DNA of 64,000 bases, taken from contig NW_019773526.1 of assembly GCF_001039355.2 (NCBI RefSeq), positions 152,033 through 216,032 of the forward strand. The letters are read 5' to 3'. The notes beneath the pieces were generated by a model, which worked only from the letters and a program-made list of their open reading frames with translations, did no database searches and had not been told where the DNA came from. Source of the stretch: Lingula anatina (taxonomy: Eukaryota; Brachiopoda; Lingulata; Lingulida; Lingulidae). Position numbers and translations under genes: made by a program. Positions 46,481 through 57,834 of the stretch are shown in pieces (the stretch's first letter is position 1; every line of letters starts with the position of its first letter).

Positions 46481-47856
46481 GGTGCTGTGTAGGCCAAACA
46501 TTTCCTTACATAAAATGTATCTAGTCTACTAGATAGGAGAGAACATGGACAAAATGGTATGCATTGCAGATATCTGTATTGTAGTAATAACAAGGCAGCA
46601 ATTTAAGCTTTGTCAAGCCTTAAATTATTCTTGAAAGTTAAAAATAATACGCAAGTTTTCTTTTCATAATGATTTATTTGTAATATTAAACAACATTTAC
46701 CTGCATAATTATCAACAATTTCTAATTATGTGACACAGAGAGCTGAACCTACTATGGGACATTACAGGGAAATCTCAATGACTGTTTTATGTAATTTCAT
46801 TTAATGGCCACTTGAAAGTTACTAGGCAAATGACTCGTTAGGCCTGAATTAGGTTATTGATTACCAAAGGGACATACTGATCACCATACATACAGTACCA
46901 TCATATAGCACTCTATAGAACTGCCTTGCTTACAAAACGGAAGAACAATCAGTGATTCTCCAACACAAGCTGCAGTTTTTAGTTAGTACCATAAGTAACA
47001 TGGTTTTCCCTTGACTGTCATCAGTGTCCAAAATAACTTTCATGCAATGTAATAATGCTTAACAGCATAATGACAATGTTTAATAATAAAATAAAAGTAT
47101 CATGGATATACAATAATTGTGACATTAGAGGCCTTCAAGGCCATGGAAGTTACGAGTCACACTTTCAAAATGACAAAAAGTAAACGATAACTGTAATGAA
47201 ATGATTTTCATTCCATTTTCAGCACCTTTTTTACATTTTACAAAAAAATCAATTTTCTGTCATTTTTAAGTAATCAAGTAAAAACATTGTTGACATAAAA
47301 ATATCAATAGAACAATTAAAATGTCCAATTTGCTCCATTCTGAGATTCTGAACATTGTATCTGACAAACTGTAAAGATTTGAGTTTTTTCCAATTTTTGA
47401 CACTTTATTACAAAATACACGATTTACCATCATTTTTAAACAATCAACTAACAATATTGTTAAGATGCAGAAGATTTTAAAAGAACAACTTTACATATCT
47501 TATTAGTTCAAAAATGAGACTGTTATCATGCATGAAAATTTAATTTGAGGAAAAAAAAAAACAAACAAAAAAGGCACTTCACCAAAACTTAACTGATTGG
47601 CTTATTTTCCAAACTCAATCTGTATTTCAGTAACAATGATCACTTGTGAATTTCAAGACAATTGGCTAATCTATTTTCCTCAAAATGTGTTATAAGTGTT
47701 GCATATATGCTGAAACAAGCAGTGAGTGATTAAATCTGACTAACTATAAAATTTATTTCCATTTTTGACACTTTATTACACAATAACAGGTTTACCATCA
47801 TTTTTTATAAACATGCCTTTAAATTGACAGTTGAACTTTAAGACTTAACTATTTTT
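46481..47856. other. Convergent 3' region inside the transposon
   Basis: Holds the 3' UTRs of the transposase (plus) and the HECT gene (minus). It contains imperfect repeats with AATTTTTGACACTTTATTACA (in part) near 47390-47415 and 47756-47780. No coding frame is supported. Confidence 0.55.
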
Positions 47857-50800
47857 TTAGGAAACACCAAAATAATCGCTCATAAAACATTCATCATACA
47901 TTTCCATTATGGCTTGCAAATTGTTGGGAAGGTCTGTAGGTAAGTATAAGACATTGATACAGGTTCGAGAGGTTGGTAAGTTTTGCAGTGAAAACTCAAT
48001 CCTAGGCTCTTTTACAAAACCCAATAAAGGAACTGTTTGTGATCCTGTCACAAATGCCAGAATGTTCTCAAGGAAGACAGTGCGTTCATCTTGGGTTTTC
48101 CTACGACCAGCTGAAATAAAAAAGATTAGTCAATTACCAGATTTTTTTTTCATGGATTACACACAACACTTGTGACAATTACGCCACAAGTTTTCATTAA
48201 AAAGTAGGAAAAGTAGTTGGTCTGGGAATCCTGATAAATTGGTCTACGAATCTTACTAACAATCAATATTCATCTATTTGGCAAGAGGCTCACCAGAAAC
48301 ATCGCTTAAGTAGCGGAGGAAACTTCTGTAGGCTGCTTCCTCCAATCTACGTTTGTTAGAACCATCTTCTGAGAAATTTGGTTTTAACAGCTTTGTTATC
48401 TCTCGATATGTAAGGGGAGAAACGGACGACTTGATGAATACCATTTGTAGACATGGTTTTTTCCTTATCAGCTGAATATGTAAATGAAACAGAAATTATA
48501 ATTACGTAGTAAATTGATTTAAGATTTTAGCAATATATTTATTCTAACTAGTTATGTCTTTATGATCTTTATGTATATTGCAGTGATATTTGTTTTAACT
48601 GGACAGCAAAGCTGACAAATATACAGACACCATACAGTAATCAAACAAGCCAAGCTGAAAAATGTTCAAACATAATAGAGAAAAGTGCATCATATAATGT
48701 TTAAGCCTACTTTGAAGTAATGTTACATAATGATTTAAAAGAGCATAATCCTCTTACATTATGTACAATCTAAGTCAAAATTAAATTTTGTCTTCTTCTT
48801 CATTGTCAGATTAACTTCTTATTATTCAGTCTAGACAAGAGATAAATGGACATGCAAAAGTTAATCCGTATGGGCCCGGTAGTTCCTGAAAAAACCTGGC
48901 TAGTTTGTTGTGCCAGAAGGACAGACAGACAACGGAGAGGGCTATATGTACATATATAAAAATACTTTTGGTTGGGATGACAGATCCCAGTACATGTGAT
49001 AGCACAAGGTATTTTGGTATCTGATTTTGCCTACCTCTAGGATTCCTGTTGCAGCAAGACCTCTTACAAACTCTTCTTCGTCTTTACTTTCTGGATCACA
49101 CGTCCCTAAAATCTTCTGTACAAGTTTACTGGAGAGAAATGCTGGTAAAGGTCCATGCTGAAGAATACTTAATGCTGAAATCAAATAAAATTGGCTTAGG
49201 TGAGTGAATGTTGTTATTCATCCAGTAGTGTTATAATGAAGAATATATAACTTGAAATGCAACTAGACCGATGTTGCAAATTCTACAAGAGACCTTTAAC
49301 TAGGTTAATGACCCAGATTCCTAGACATCAGATCACATCTGGGCCATTTACCTAGTGGAAGGTCTCTGGCAGAGATCACAACATCAGTCTAGTTGCATTG
49401 TAAGTGATTTCCGGTATTAGATTTACACATTTTTACAATATAAGCCTAGTTTCTTAAAGGTAATAACTTATTAAATCTACATGCATTTGAAAAATACAGA
49501 CTTTAATGATCAATCAACCTACCAAAAAGTATCCCAGCACCAAGGTAATGATTTTTACGTTGATGGTAAGGATTTCCAACAAGTAAAACTTTACCATCTT
49601 CACCGTCTTCAAATAATCTATCTTTTATGGTGTGCAACATTGAGGTCAAGAACTGTTTTCTAGGACCTCCAAGGTCAACTGCTTCCTCCCCATAATATAC
49701 TATCTCCAATGGCAGGCGATAGTTGACAGTTGAATCTGTGAGGATTTCCATACCATCTTCAAAGATAGTAGAGCGAGAAACGTGGACTAATGTTGTGTCT
49801 CCTTCACAGAACTCGTCTTCCTGCTCAACATCAATAGGGCGACCCATTAAATATTTCTTGGTGAAGGCCCTGAGAATTGTGACTGGGTCATCGCAAGATT
49901 CCCTGTTAAAATAATAAACAATTTTGGACTTTGTTATTTCATTACATGAACAGTACGGTAGACAACATGATAAATAGACTTCACAAAAAATTTGAGGAGG
50001 GACTTCAATTTGCTACACTTACATTTCAGCCACCGTTTCTCTTACACAGAGTGAAATGGTGCCTTTGCCTAAGGGTTCCTCTTCCTGTTGTGTCTCCAAG
50101 TTTGAAATGGGATCAGTAGGTCCCTCAATGGAAGGAGAACTTGTTGGTGGGAATGATCTAGGCAAATTGTCGTCACTTGCAGCAGTGTCATCACTTGCAG
50201 TTGCTCTAATTTCTGTTGGCTGTGTGCTGTGAAGAAATCAGTTTTTAGATACCTTATTAGTTTTGCAAGAATCTACATGTATTCAGCACAGGGCTCAAAT
50301 ATCTGCGCATCGTAAAAACTTGGGAAGGTTCATTTTAGTTAATGCATATGGGAAAATCCAATTGCATGGGCGAAACTAGCCAAAATGACATTTTTAAATT
50401 TTTACTTTCGTGTTTTGGCCAACAGTTTTACTAGCTCGAAAGCGAGGCAATGGCCATAATCTATAGGAGATATTAAAAGCCTCATAAAAGTTGAAATTTT
50501 ATTACAAAATTTGTTGCATGCGCTAAATCAAAATACTTATTGGTTATTATTGAGTCTTCAGTGATAATTAATATAATAGCAAATTATAAAATAGTCCATT
50601 TGCCATGGTCCATTAATAACGTTTATTGATAATTTGTAGTAGTTATAGACTAAAGCATGAATATTAACTTGTTTTAATATCGAGGTGTGCCGTTCTGTGC
50701 CTGTGCTCTGTATTCACTTTTCAAGATTTCAGCAAACAACCTAGAGCAGGTTTATTAAGAGTCATGCAAGTGTTGACACACAAAAAGCATTTAGGCAAGT

Positions 50801-52585
50801 TAAGGATACAAAAGATAAAGAAAATGCACAGGCTTCATCACAGTTAAGGGACTGGTCATTATTTAAGTCGGATGGGTGTGGAGAAGAAAGGCCTCAGAGC
50901 CTTTCTTTTATGGTGTGCAACATTGAGGTCAAGAACTGTTTTCTAGGACCTCCAAGGTCAACTGCTTCCTCCACATAATATACTATCTCCAATGGCAGGC
51001 GATAGTTGACAGTTGAATCTGTGAGGATTTCCATACCATCTTCAAAGATAGTAGAGCGAAATTTTGAGAATCCCCCCCGTAAACATTGAATTTTTTCAGG
51101 ACCCACCCCACCCTTTTTAGCATTGCTTAAACAATTCACACATCCCCCATTTAAAATGTCAAGACCCCCCTAATCTTTCGCTTCAATATTTCAGCCCCCA
51201 CTTTTCTCCCACCTCCTCCCCGACTTAAATAATGACTGGTCGAATGAAGCAATCTACAAAAAAAAAAAAAAAAACTTCCTGCAAGTGCTGAGAATATCTT
51301 CCACCAGGTAATAGTTTATACAATCAACCACCACACACAATAAATCAAAGACTATAAATCTACTGTAAATACCTCTTTCATTTAGAATTCTGAAATATGG
51401 AAATGGAAATATAAAATAAATAATAAAAAAATTATTTTGCTTTCTTACTCAATTTTTAATAGTTCATTTATTATCAATTGATCACTTTCTATATAGTAAT
51501 TCTCAGTTATACAATAAGTTTTCACATGAAATAACAACATTTCACATAACTTATGAGAACATTTAAAATAAAAGAATGAGTTCGTGCAGCAAGTTTTATT
51601 ACCTTTCATCCTCTGTATCCTCATCTGGAATAATTGTTGTCCTGTTGGTGTTGAAGTTTACAGCCTCGAGCTCATCATCACTGCTCTCGTCTGATTCTTG
51701 GCAATCATTCTAAATAGATGGACATTTATTTTCACATCTCGTTATTTTACACTCTTCTATCATGAATCATGAAATAAATGAAGTCTTTGGCAGAAAATGT
51801 TCTAAATTCAAATGAACTTGAGCAGGCTCAAACTTACTTCAATATGTCTACGGAGATCTGTAACTTTTACCAATCTATGACAGCTCAGGCAAGTGTCATA
51901 TTCTACTACTTCATCATCAGGTTCCTTCAGTGTGATGTTTCTCTGGATTGGTCGAATATAAATGCGACCAGATGTAACAATTTTCAGCATATCGCACTCG
52001 CAGAATCCGGACGAAAAAACTTCAAGCTTGGTCCTGGAACCATCAGCAGCTTTCAGCAGCTCAATGCTGCCGATTCCAGCTAGTTGCCTAAATGTGCTGA
52101 ATAAGATAATAATAAAAGTTTCTAAATGACTGTACATTTCATCACATAAGGTGCACTTCTGACTATTCAATCTTAGTTGAACCAATGAACTGTAAGGTAG
52201 AGCTCTATAAATTTATTTAATCAGTACAGGTACGCCAAATGCTAGTTAGTGACTAAGCCTATGAAGGGCCACCTACATAAAAAGTAACTGAAATGTTATA
52301 ACATACATTTCATAACAAAGTACAAAATGAGATTTGGTGGTTGGTTGATATGATAATGAAATTAGCCTTTTGATTTAAACTGAAATATTTGTGAAATATT
52401 CTTACGTTAACAATACTTCTTGCAAATCATCCTTTGATCCACCACATGGAAGCTTAACTTTTTCTTTCCAGAGGTGGTTTTTTATCAGTCTTGTCCGATA
52501 TTCTCCTGTTGGACTATAATCCACATTGGGTTCATTGAGTACAATAATCGTTTTTGAGAATGTTTTCCCTTTTTCTGAAATAAAA

Positions 52586-52671
<86 letters not shown>

Positions 52672-53444
52672 TGGTACTTCCAGTTGGGAATAAAAGTGTG
52701 CACTCAACTTAATAAACCTCCAAAATGAGTAATACATTATTCATATTTTCTTACCTGACTTGCACAGCTCTTCATGTGGATTGGGCCGTCTACGCCTCCT
52801 TCTTTGTTGTATTTGTTGTCTTGACAGCCCTCGTACTGGTGCAAATTGCTGCTGCTGCTGATCACCCTACAAAAAGTTGGCAGGTTCATTAATAAGGAAA
52901 GACTGCAAGCTTTAACATTTTGAAACGATTGACAAAATTTTAGCCCCATTCACCACTCTACTCACATAATCGCTATGCGCATGCGCGAGAAATGCATTAT
53001 GGGGAAATGTCCAAGAGCGCCAACAGTTTAGTATAGGGTCACATGACCAACGTGACACAAAAAGGGCGCCAAAACCATCTATTCATAAATATATTCATTA
53101 TATCTATTAATATACTTTAGCAACTTATATCAAGGTACATTTATATTTACATGTGAATACATGTACCCTATTACAAAACAAGCTTTCTTAATTCAGCGGA
53201 CATGACTGATTGATAGAAATTGGCTTACTCCCACCTGAGTTTCAGTCTGAATCCGTCTTTGACGTTGATCATTTACACCGCGAGAAGTTCCAAAGAGAGC
53301 TCGGTGCTCGGCGATTACGTCACTTGCCGGACTGGTACTGGATGTAGTGGGTGTATTGCTGTCGCTACTGGCCACACGCTGCCAGAGCTCGTTGGCCCTG
53401 GACAGCAGCATGCCAATCTCATTTCTTATGTCTGAGTCCTCCAT
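47857..53444 (-). CDS. HECT-type E3 ubiquitin ligase encoded by the transposon
   Basis: Ten exons in phase: 53229-53444 (alternative donor 6 bp upstream), 52755-52866, 52406-52574, 51838-52096, 51603-51709, 50023-50226, 49523-49902, 49035-49174, 48294-48471 and 47857-48110; about 672 residues. An N-terminal helix (NEIGMLLSRANELWQRV), a Gln run and an Arg-rich segment, a middle domain with a possible zinc ribbon (DTCLSCHRLVKVTDLRRHIE), and an acidic linker precede a HECT domain from about 356 to the end. The N-lobe has STVNYRLPLEIVYYGEEAVDLGGPR-like sequence, and the C-lobe has FVTGSQTVPLLGF and LPTSRTCINVLYLP with catalytic Cys at about 639. It ends SDYFGVS. It resembles G2E3-like HECT proteins. 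Its role for the element is unknown; ubiquitylation of transposase or of a host factor is inference. Confidence 0.88.
50850..51241. mobile_element. Nested small TIR element carrying a captured HECT exon fragment
   Basis: Inverted ends contain GTCATTATTTAAGTCGG (left 50850-50871, right 51220-51241; 20/22 match). It sits in intron 6 of the HECT gene. The interior is GGGTGG/CCCACC-rich outside the captured exon piece. I could not define a target-site duplication. Confidence 0.7.
50904..51059 (-). pseudogene. 156 bp fragment of HECT exon 7
   Basis: Matches 49621-49776 at 155 of 156 bases (one change, turning a Gly codon of VYYGEE into Val). It covers STIFEDGMEILTDSTVNYRL onward to the LHTIK region. 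No splice sites flank it, so it is not an alternative exon. Confidence 0.92.
52593..52670. repeat. (TA)n microsatellite in HECT intron 2
   Basis: About 39 uninterrupted TA units just upstream of the third HECT exon. Confidence 0.97.
52976..52987. promoter_or_regulatory. NRF-1-like palindrome in HECT intron 1
   Basis: TGCGCATGCGCG is a full-consensus NRF-1-type site, located about 450 bp inside the HECT gene start. Confidence 0.45.
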
Positions 53445-53472
53445 GTTTCTCGACTAATCAAACATGCAGCTC

Positions 53473-53496
53473 AAGTGTCAAGGTCGGAGTACCGTA
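53473..53496 (-). promoter_or_regulatory. Shared upstream motif of the HECT gene
   Basis: Inverted match (22/24) to 43789-43812, 29 bp before the HECT ATG. See that entry. Confidence 0.6.
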
Positions 53497-53639
53497 AATG
53501 CTTTATTCACTGTATCGTATGCATCTACATGGGTAGATGTTATTGACAAAAGGAATGTACTTATAAATAAGTATGAATTATATTTTATTTCGGTATAGTA
53601 AAAATACTTGTAAGAAAAAATATGAAATGTTAAAGTATG

Positions 53640-53972
53640 TCAAAATACGACATAAAGTGACAGCAATGCCCTCTATGTGTTGTTGTGCTATGACGTCAGC
53701 ACTTTAACCGCCGGCCCGTGTCAGCAGTGACCTCTAGCGTTAGATGCTGACTTGCCTGTTTTGAGAAGTTGGCTGTAAGATTATGAGTTGGCTGTTAGAT
53801 TTTTTAACGCTGTTAAATTTTATGAGTTGGCTATTAGATTTTTTCACACTGTTAAATTTTATGAGTTGGCTATTAGATTATTTTGACCACTGTTAGATTT
53901 CTTGTAGGCTGTTAGAATGTCATTTGGCTATTAAATTGCAAGTCTGATTTTTTGCGTGGATGGCGTTCCATA
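53640..53972 (-). repeat. Right terminal inverted repeat with internal motif array
   Basis: Inverted copy of 43445-43776; the outer ~300 bp differ at about one base, the innermost ~40 bp diverge more. Confidence 0.92.
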
Positions 53973-53974
53973 AA

Positions 53975-54157
53975 AATCGAGGATGAATTAGGTAAGACTA
54001 TCATCTGTGTAATTTGGGGAATAGACTTTAAATAAATTACTGAAATAAGTTTAATTATGGCAGGCCGCGTAATGTTGACAACGATCAGCAACGAATTGTT
54101 CGATTGTCTGGCAGTGTCTGACTACTGTCTAGACAGATTTAGCAGATTTTTTTACCG
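53975..54157 (+). repeat. 183 bp direct repeat, first copy (ends at N)
   Basis: Repeats at 54164-54346 with one visible base change near the N at 54158. Likely two alleles joined by the assembler. Confidence 0.85.
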
Positions 54158-54163
54158 NATAGT

Positions 54164-54346
54164 AATCGAGGATGAATTAGGTAAGACTATCATCTGTGTA
54201 ATTTGGGGAATAGACTTTAAATAAATTACTGAAATAAGTTTAATTATGGCAGGCCGCGTAATGTTGACAACGATCAGCAACGAATTGTTCGATTGTCTGG
54301 CAGTGTCTGACTACTGTCTAGACGGATTTAGCAGATTTTTTTACCG
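54164..54346 (+). repeat. 183 bp direct repeat, second copy
   Basis: Second copy of 53975-54157; it continues into unique sequence. The five bases before it (ATAGT) differ from those before copy one. Confidence 0.85.
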
Positions 54347-55176
54347 TTTAACACCTCTGTGTGTATCTTGCTATCCTATTATTATGTCCAGTCTGTTAGT
54401 TTGTATCGTCATGGTTTATGTTCAGCACGTATGTAGTAACAGTAACGCTACAACGTACTACAGTACCCAAGTACGCATTATGTAATTTTATGGATGTGTA
54501 TATATTTTAAAATTGGGGACTGATGACGTTAAGAGCTCCATCATTCTTGGACCCAGAACTATATCCGTATTCAAGTAAATTACCACCGCCATTCAACTGT
54601 TGTGTAGCTGCCAGTGATAGTCAGTTTTTCTCCTCTCCTGTGGCCATTCTACCCCCCCCCCCCACACACACACTCCCACCCTCCTCTTCTAAAATGGTGT
54701 GTTGTCAAGCCATAAAGTTAAATTTTCCTTTGTTAGTTCTGCCTCACTCCTGTTGTTGATAATTACATTTCCAATTTTAAAATCACATGTCTGTTCAGAA
54801 TTAGCCCTACTCCCCCCCCCCCACCTCAATTCCAACAAGAATTTTCAACAGGGTTGTATTTCTTGAAATCGTGGTTAACCCTAAAGTGAGCTAATTGAAT
54901 TAATAGCAGTCAAACCTAATGAGGTAAGGTAATGCTTTTGAAGCATTATGTTGAATCCATTGAATAAGAAATGAATCCAATTAGAAGCCAGAGGAGGTTG
55001 AGCCTACAGGACTTGGATCATAACAGCATGCCTGCATTGTTTTGCATTTTTCACTATTATGCACTTCCACTTATGTAATTGGTGGTTGAGCCTGTGCTCT
55101 CAGAGTTGAAGATTCACTTTATAATAATAAAATTAACAATCTAAAGTTGGCTTGCATTCACACAGAGAGAGAGCCC

Positions 55177-55220
<44 letters not shown>

Positions 55221-57290
55221 TTATATAGCCAACAGTTTGTATTAGTAAGTATTGGCGGTTATACTTTGTCATAAAGATAATTAGATATATGTGATAGAGA
55301 ACATACGCTGACATTATTTTAGTGTCTAAGAAAAGCTTGTATTGTATAAGAGTAAAACAAGACACTTCCCTTTTCTTCCCAATTATGCCTTGTAACCGAT
55401 AGATCTAACATAAATACTAAAGTTGGAGGTAAGCTGAAAAACTTTTTTTTTGCCAGATAAAGGACATCAGAATGTAATGAAAAAAACATCTTAATCCTTG
55501 ATTTGGGAAATTTGTACTAGTATACTGACTACTACTATTTAAATCAAACATGGTCTAACATAAAAAGTTCAGACAAATCAGATGCCATTCCATTTGTGCA
55601 ATTGATAAAATGTAGAATACAGAAAGGTTTTTTCCTTGAAATTTATTTTTAAAAAGTATGAACAGAAGTGATCAGTATAAGAAACAGGATTTTGTTCCAT
55701 TTTTTTTATTTTTTGAAAATTTGGGGACAAAAGGAGGTTGTCCTTTTTTCAGATTTTCCTGTTTCTGTTCCTTCTCTCTAGTTCCCCACAACAGTTGAAA
55801 ATAGTTTTGCAATTGTGTTTCTGATCTCAACTAACACATTTCATCTGTTTGCCCTGTATGTTTTATGTGGTAGATTGCATTATTTGTTTATAGTTTTCTA
55901 TCAACATCTTTATAATTTTTGTTTGTATCTTTTATGACCAGTCTGTTACTTCTTTTAACTCCTTGAGTACATACTATGAAATAAAATGTAAAACTATCAC
56001 TCACTGTCACTCTTATGTAAAAACACGAATCTTAAATAGTACTAGTAGGTATTATAATGATTGACAAATATACTAGAAGAAAGGAAAACAAAGCCATTAC
56101 ACATGATATTTATAGAACAGTTAAAAGTCTATGCAACTGTTTTAGTATAGCTGATAGGATCAGTTAAGCAATGTTTTGTTTTAGACCAATAGACATTTGA
56201 ATGATCCTGCCCTCAATTTACCAACAACAAATGATTGTTTGCCAGTTTAGTTCAACAAATTATAGTATGCAGTTTACCCTGATACTTTTCCCAGAGACAG
56301 TGCTGCAAAATAACTGAACTGAATAATTGTTACAATACATGTTACTTGATGTACAACATGACTCACCTAGCTGCAATTTGATATATAATCATTGATAAGA
56401 CACCATAAACTTAAGGCCCTTTTAATTGACAGCTTACTGTAATATTTTGATACAGTGTTGTCAGCTGCCTGCCTTTCTTAGTTGTTTTTGGTTTCGTTAT
56501 TTGTTTGATACGATGACAGAAGTGTGGTAGTTGTTTATAAATATTGAGGACTTCATTCATTCCAACATTTCAATTCAATTTTTTTTTCAAATATTTAAAA
56601 AAAAAAGAAAACTATAGTCTCTCTCTGACTTCCATCCAACTTACAGTGAATTATATGTTTCAGATAATATCAGTTATAATAATGAAATTTAATAACTGCA
56701 ATGCCTTCAAGTTCAGTGAGTTATTACCGTATTAGCGCCAGTTGCATAAAATACTATGGTTGGCTTGCATCTGTGTGGAAGCATTAGAATTTATGATATT
56801 TGAAGTGCTAGGAAAGGAATTAGTTTTCACTTTTACAATGTTTGCACTTACAAATAAATAAATTATGTAGGAAGATTTGTGGAAGTATATTTGCTGGGTT
56901 ACACGTGCACACAAGAAAATTAATGGCATTTCGTAAAAGAGGGAAGTTATATTATTGTTTAAATTCTAATTTTTTTAAGAAGGCAAGGTGCCAGAAGTTG
57001 ATGTAATGTGATTCAAAATAAATTTTTTTTCCAGTTCAAACACAATTTTTTTTTCAGGGACAAAACATTCCCAATAAATATTTTTAATCACCGAAAGACA
57101 GCATTTGCGGTACCTATAATATTTAAAACACAAGTAACATTTTTCAAGACATAAATTTGCACTTTTGATGAGAAACTTTATTTGGAAAATAATGTAGAAA
57201 AATTCTCATAATGACAGTTGTATATGTACATACTCAAACAATCAATTTCAAATGAAAACAGCATTTTTCACGTGTGAATTATTTTTCCAG
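54347..57290. other. Intergenic or intronic stretch
   Basis: AT-rich with a poly-C run (54652-54662), a GA microsatellite (55163-55219) and no convincing coding frame. The plus-strand frame at 54246-54485 begins inside the duplicated segment and lacks splice support. Confidence 0.45.
55163..55219. repeat. (GA)n microsatellite
   Basis: Nearly pure GA run with one short interruption (CCCTA). Confidence 0.95.
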
Positions 57291-57428
57291 AACATGGAAA
57301 GGTGCAGCAGCGAGGGTTTGATGGAGGTGGAATTTTGTTTTATCTGACAAGGTCTGTAGCTGGACAGGTGGCAAGGTCAGGCTAAAAGGTGTGACATTTG
57401 CCTGGCCTTTCAAGGTCTATTTTAGAAG
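57291..57428 (+). other. Candidate leader or coding exon upstream of the giant frame
   Basis: Lies between an acceptor (TTATTTTTCCAG) and a consensus donor (AGAAG/GTAAGT). One frame reads EHGKVQQRGFDGGGILFYLT and is in phase with the possible exon that ends at 53991, but it meets a stop at 57381 unless an internal donor (after 57350 or 57367) is used. Otherwise it is a 5' UTR exon. Confidence 0.35.
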
Positions 57429-57743
57429 GTAAGTTTGAAAGATTTATCCTTAAAATCAAAGATAATTATTTATCAAATTTAAACAACAAGATTTCTAAAG
57501 GACATAAGAAATGTTGTTTGAAATGTCCTGAAAACTGCAAGATATCAGAAAGTGCATTTTTCAATGATCTAAAAATAATTTAATATTGAAGTAGTGATAT
57601 ACATTGGAGTGAGTGTGGTGTTGAGAATTTCTTAGGTAAAACTTATAGCAGGGCAGTTGTTAAAGGTCATGAATTCACTGGTATCCATGCACATGTAGTC
57701 AGACTGAGTGTCCAGGTGGCAAATTTTCAATCTCCTCTCTCCC

Positions 57744-57781
57744 TACACACACACACACACATGCACACACACGCACAGTAT

Positions 57782-57832
<51 letters not shown>
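57744..57832. repeat. (AC)n microsatellite
   Basis: Interrupted then pure AC run, about 25 pure units in the second half. Confidence 0.95.

Positions 57833-57834
<2 letters not shown>

Larger units (their letters stand above)
43445..53972. mobile_element. 10.5 kb TIR DNA transposon carrying integrase-type transposase and HECT E3 ligase
   Basis: Bounded by TIRs of about 332 bp starting TATGGAACGCCATCCACGC on each strand. Over the outer ~300 bp the two TIRs differ at about one base, so insertion is recent. Inside are two intact, inward-facing, multi-exon genes: the transposase (43849-46480, plus) and a HECT ligase (47857-53444, minus). The integrase is of the retroviral/IS3 type rather than mariner or hAT. 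From memory it resembles the IS3EU/Ginger-like group and the 'integrase core domain' proteins that are abundant in fish, cnidarian and echinoderm genomes; the exact superfamily assignment is inference. The element also hosts a nested small element. Confidence 0.88.

Noticed and set aside
47500-47570. Possible LTR or second TE boundary inside the large transposon
   Set aside because: Only A-rich low-complexity sequence; no inverted or direct terminal repeats found.
54246-54485. 79-codon plus-strand frame (MAGRVMLTTISNELFDCL)
   Set aside because: Starts inside a duplicated, N-containing junction, lies in what looks like an intron after the donor at 53992, and shows no domain.
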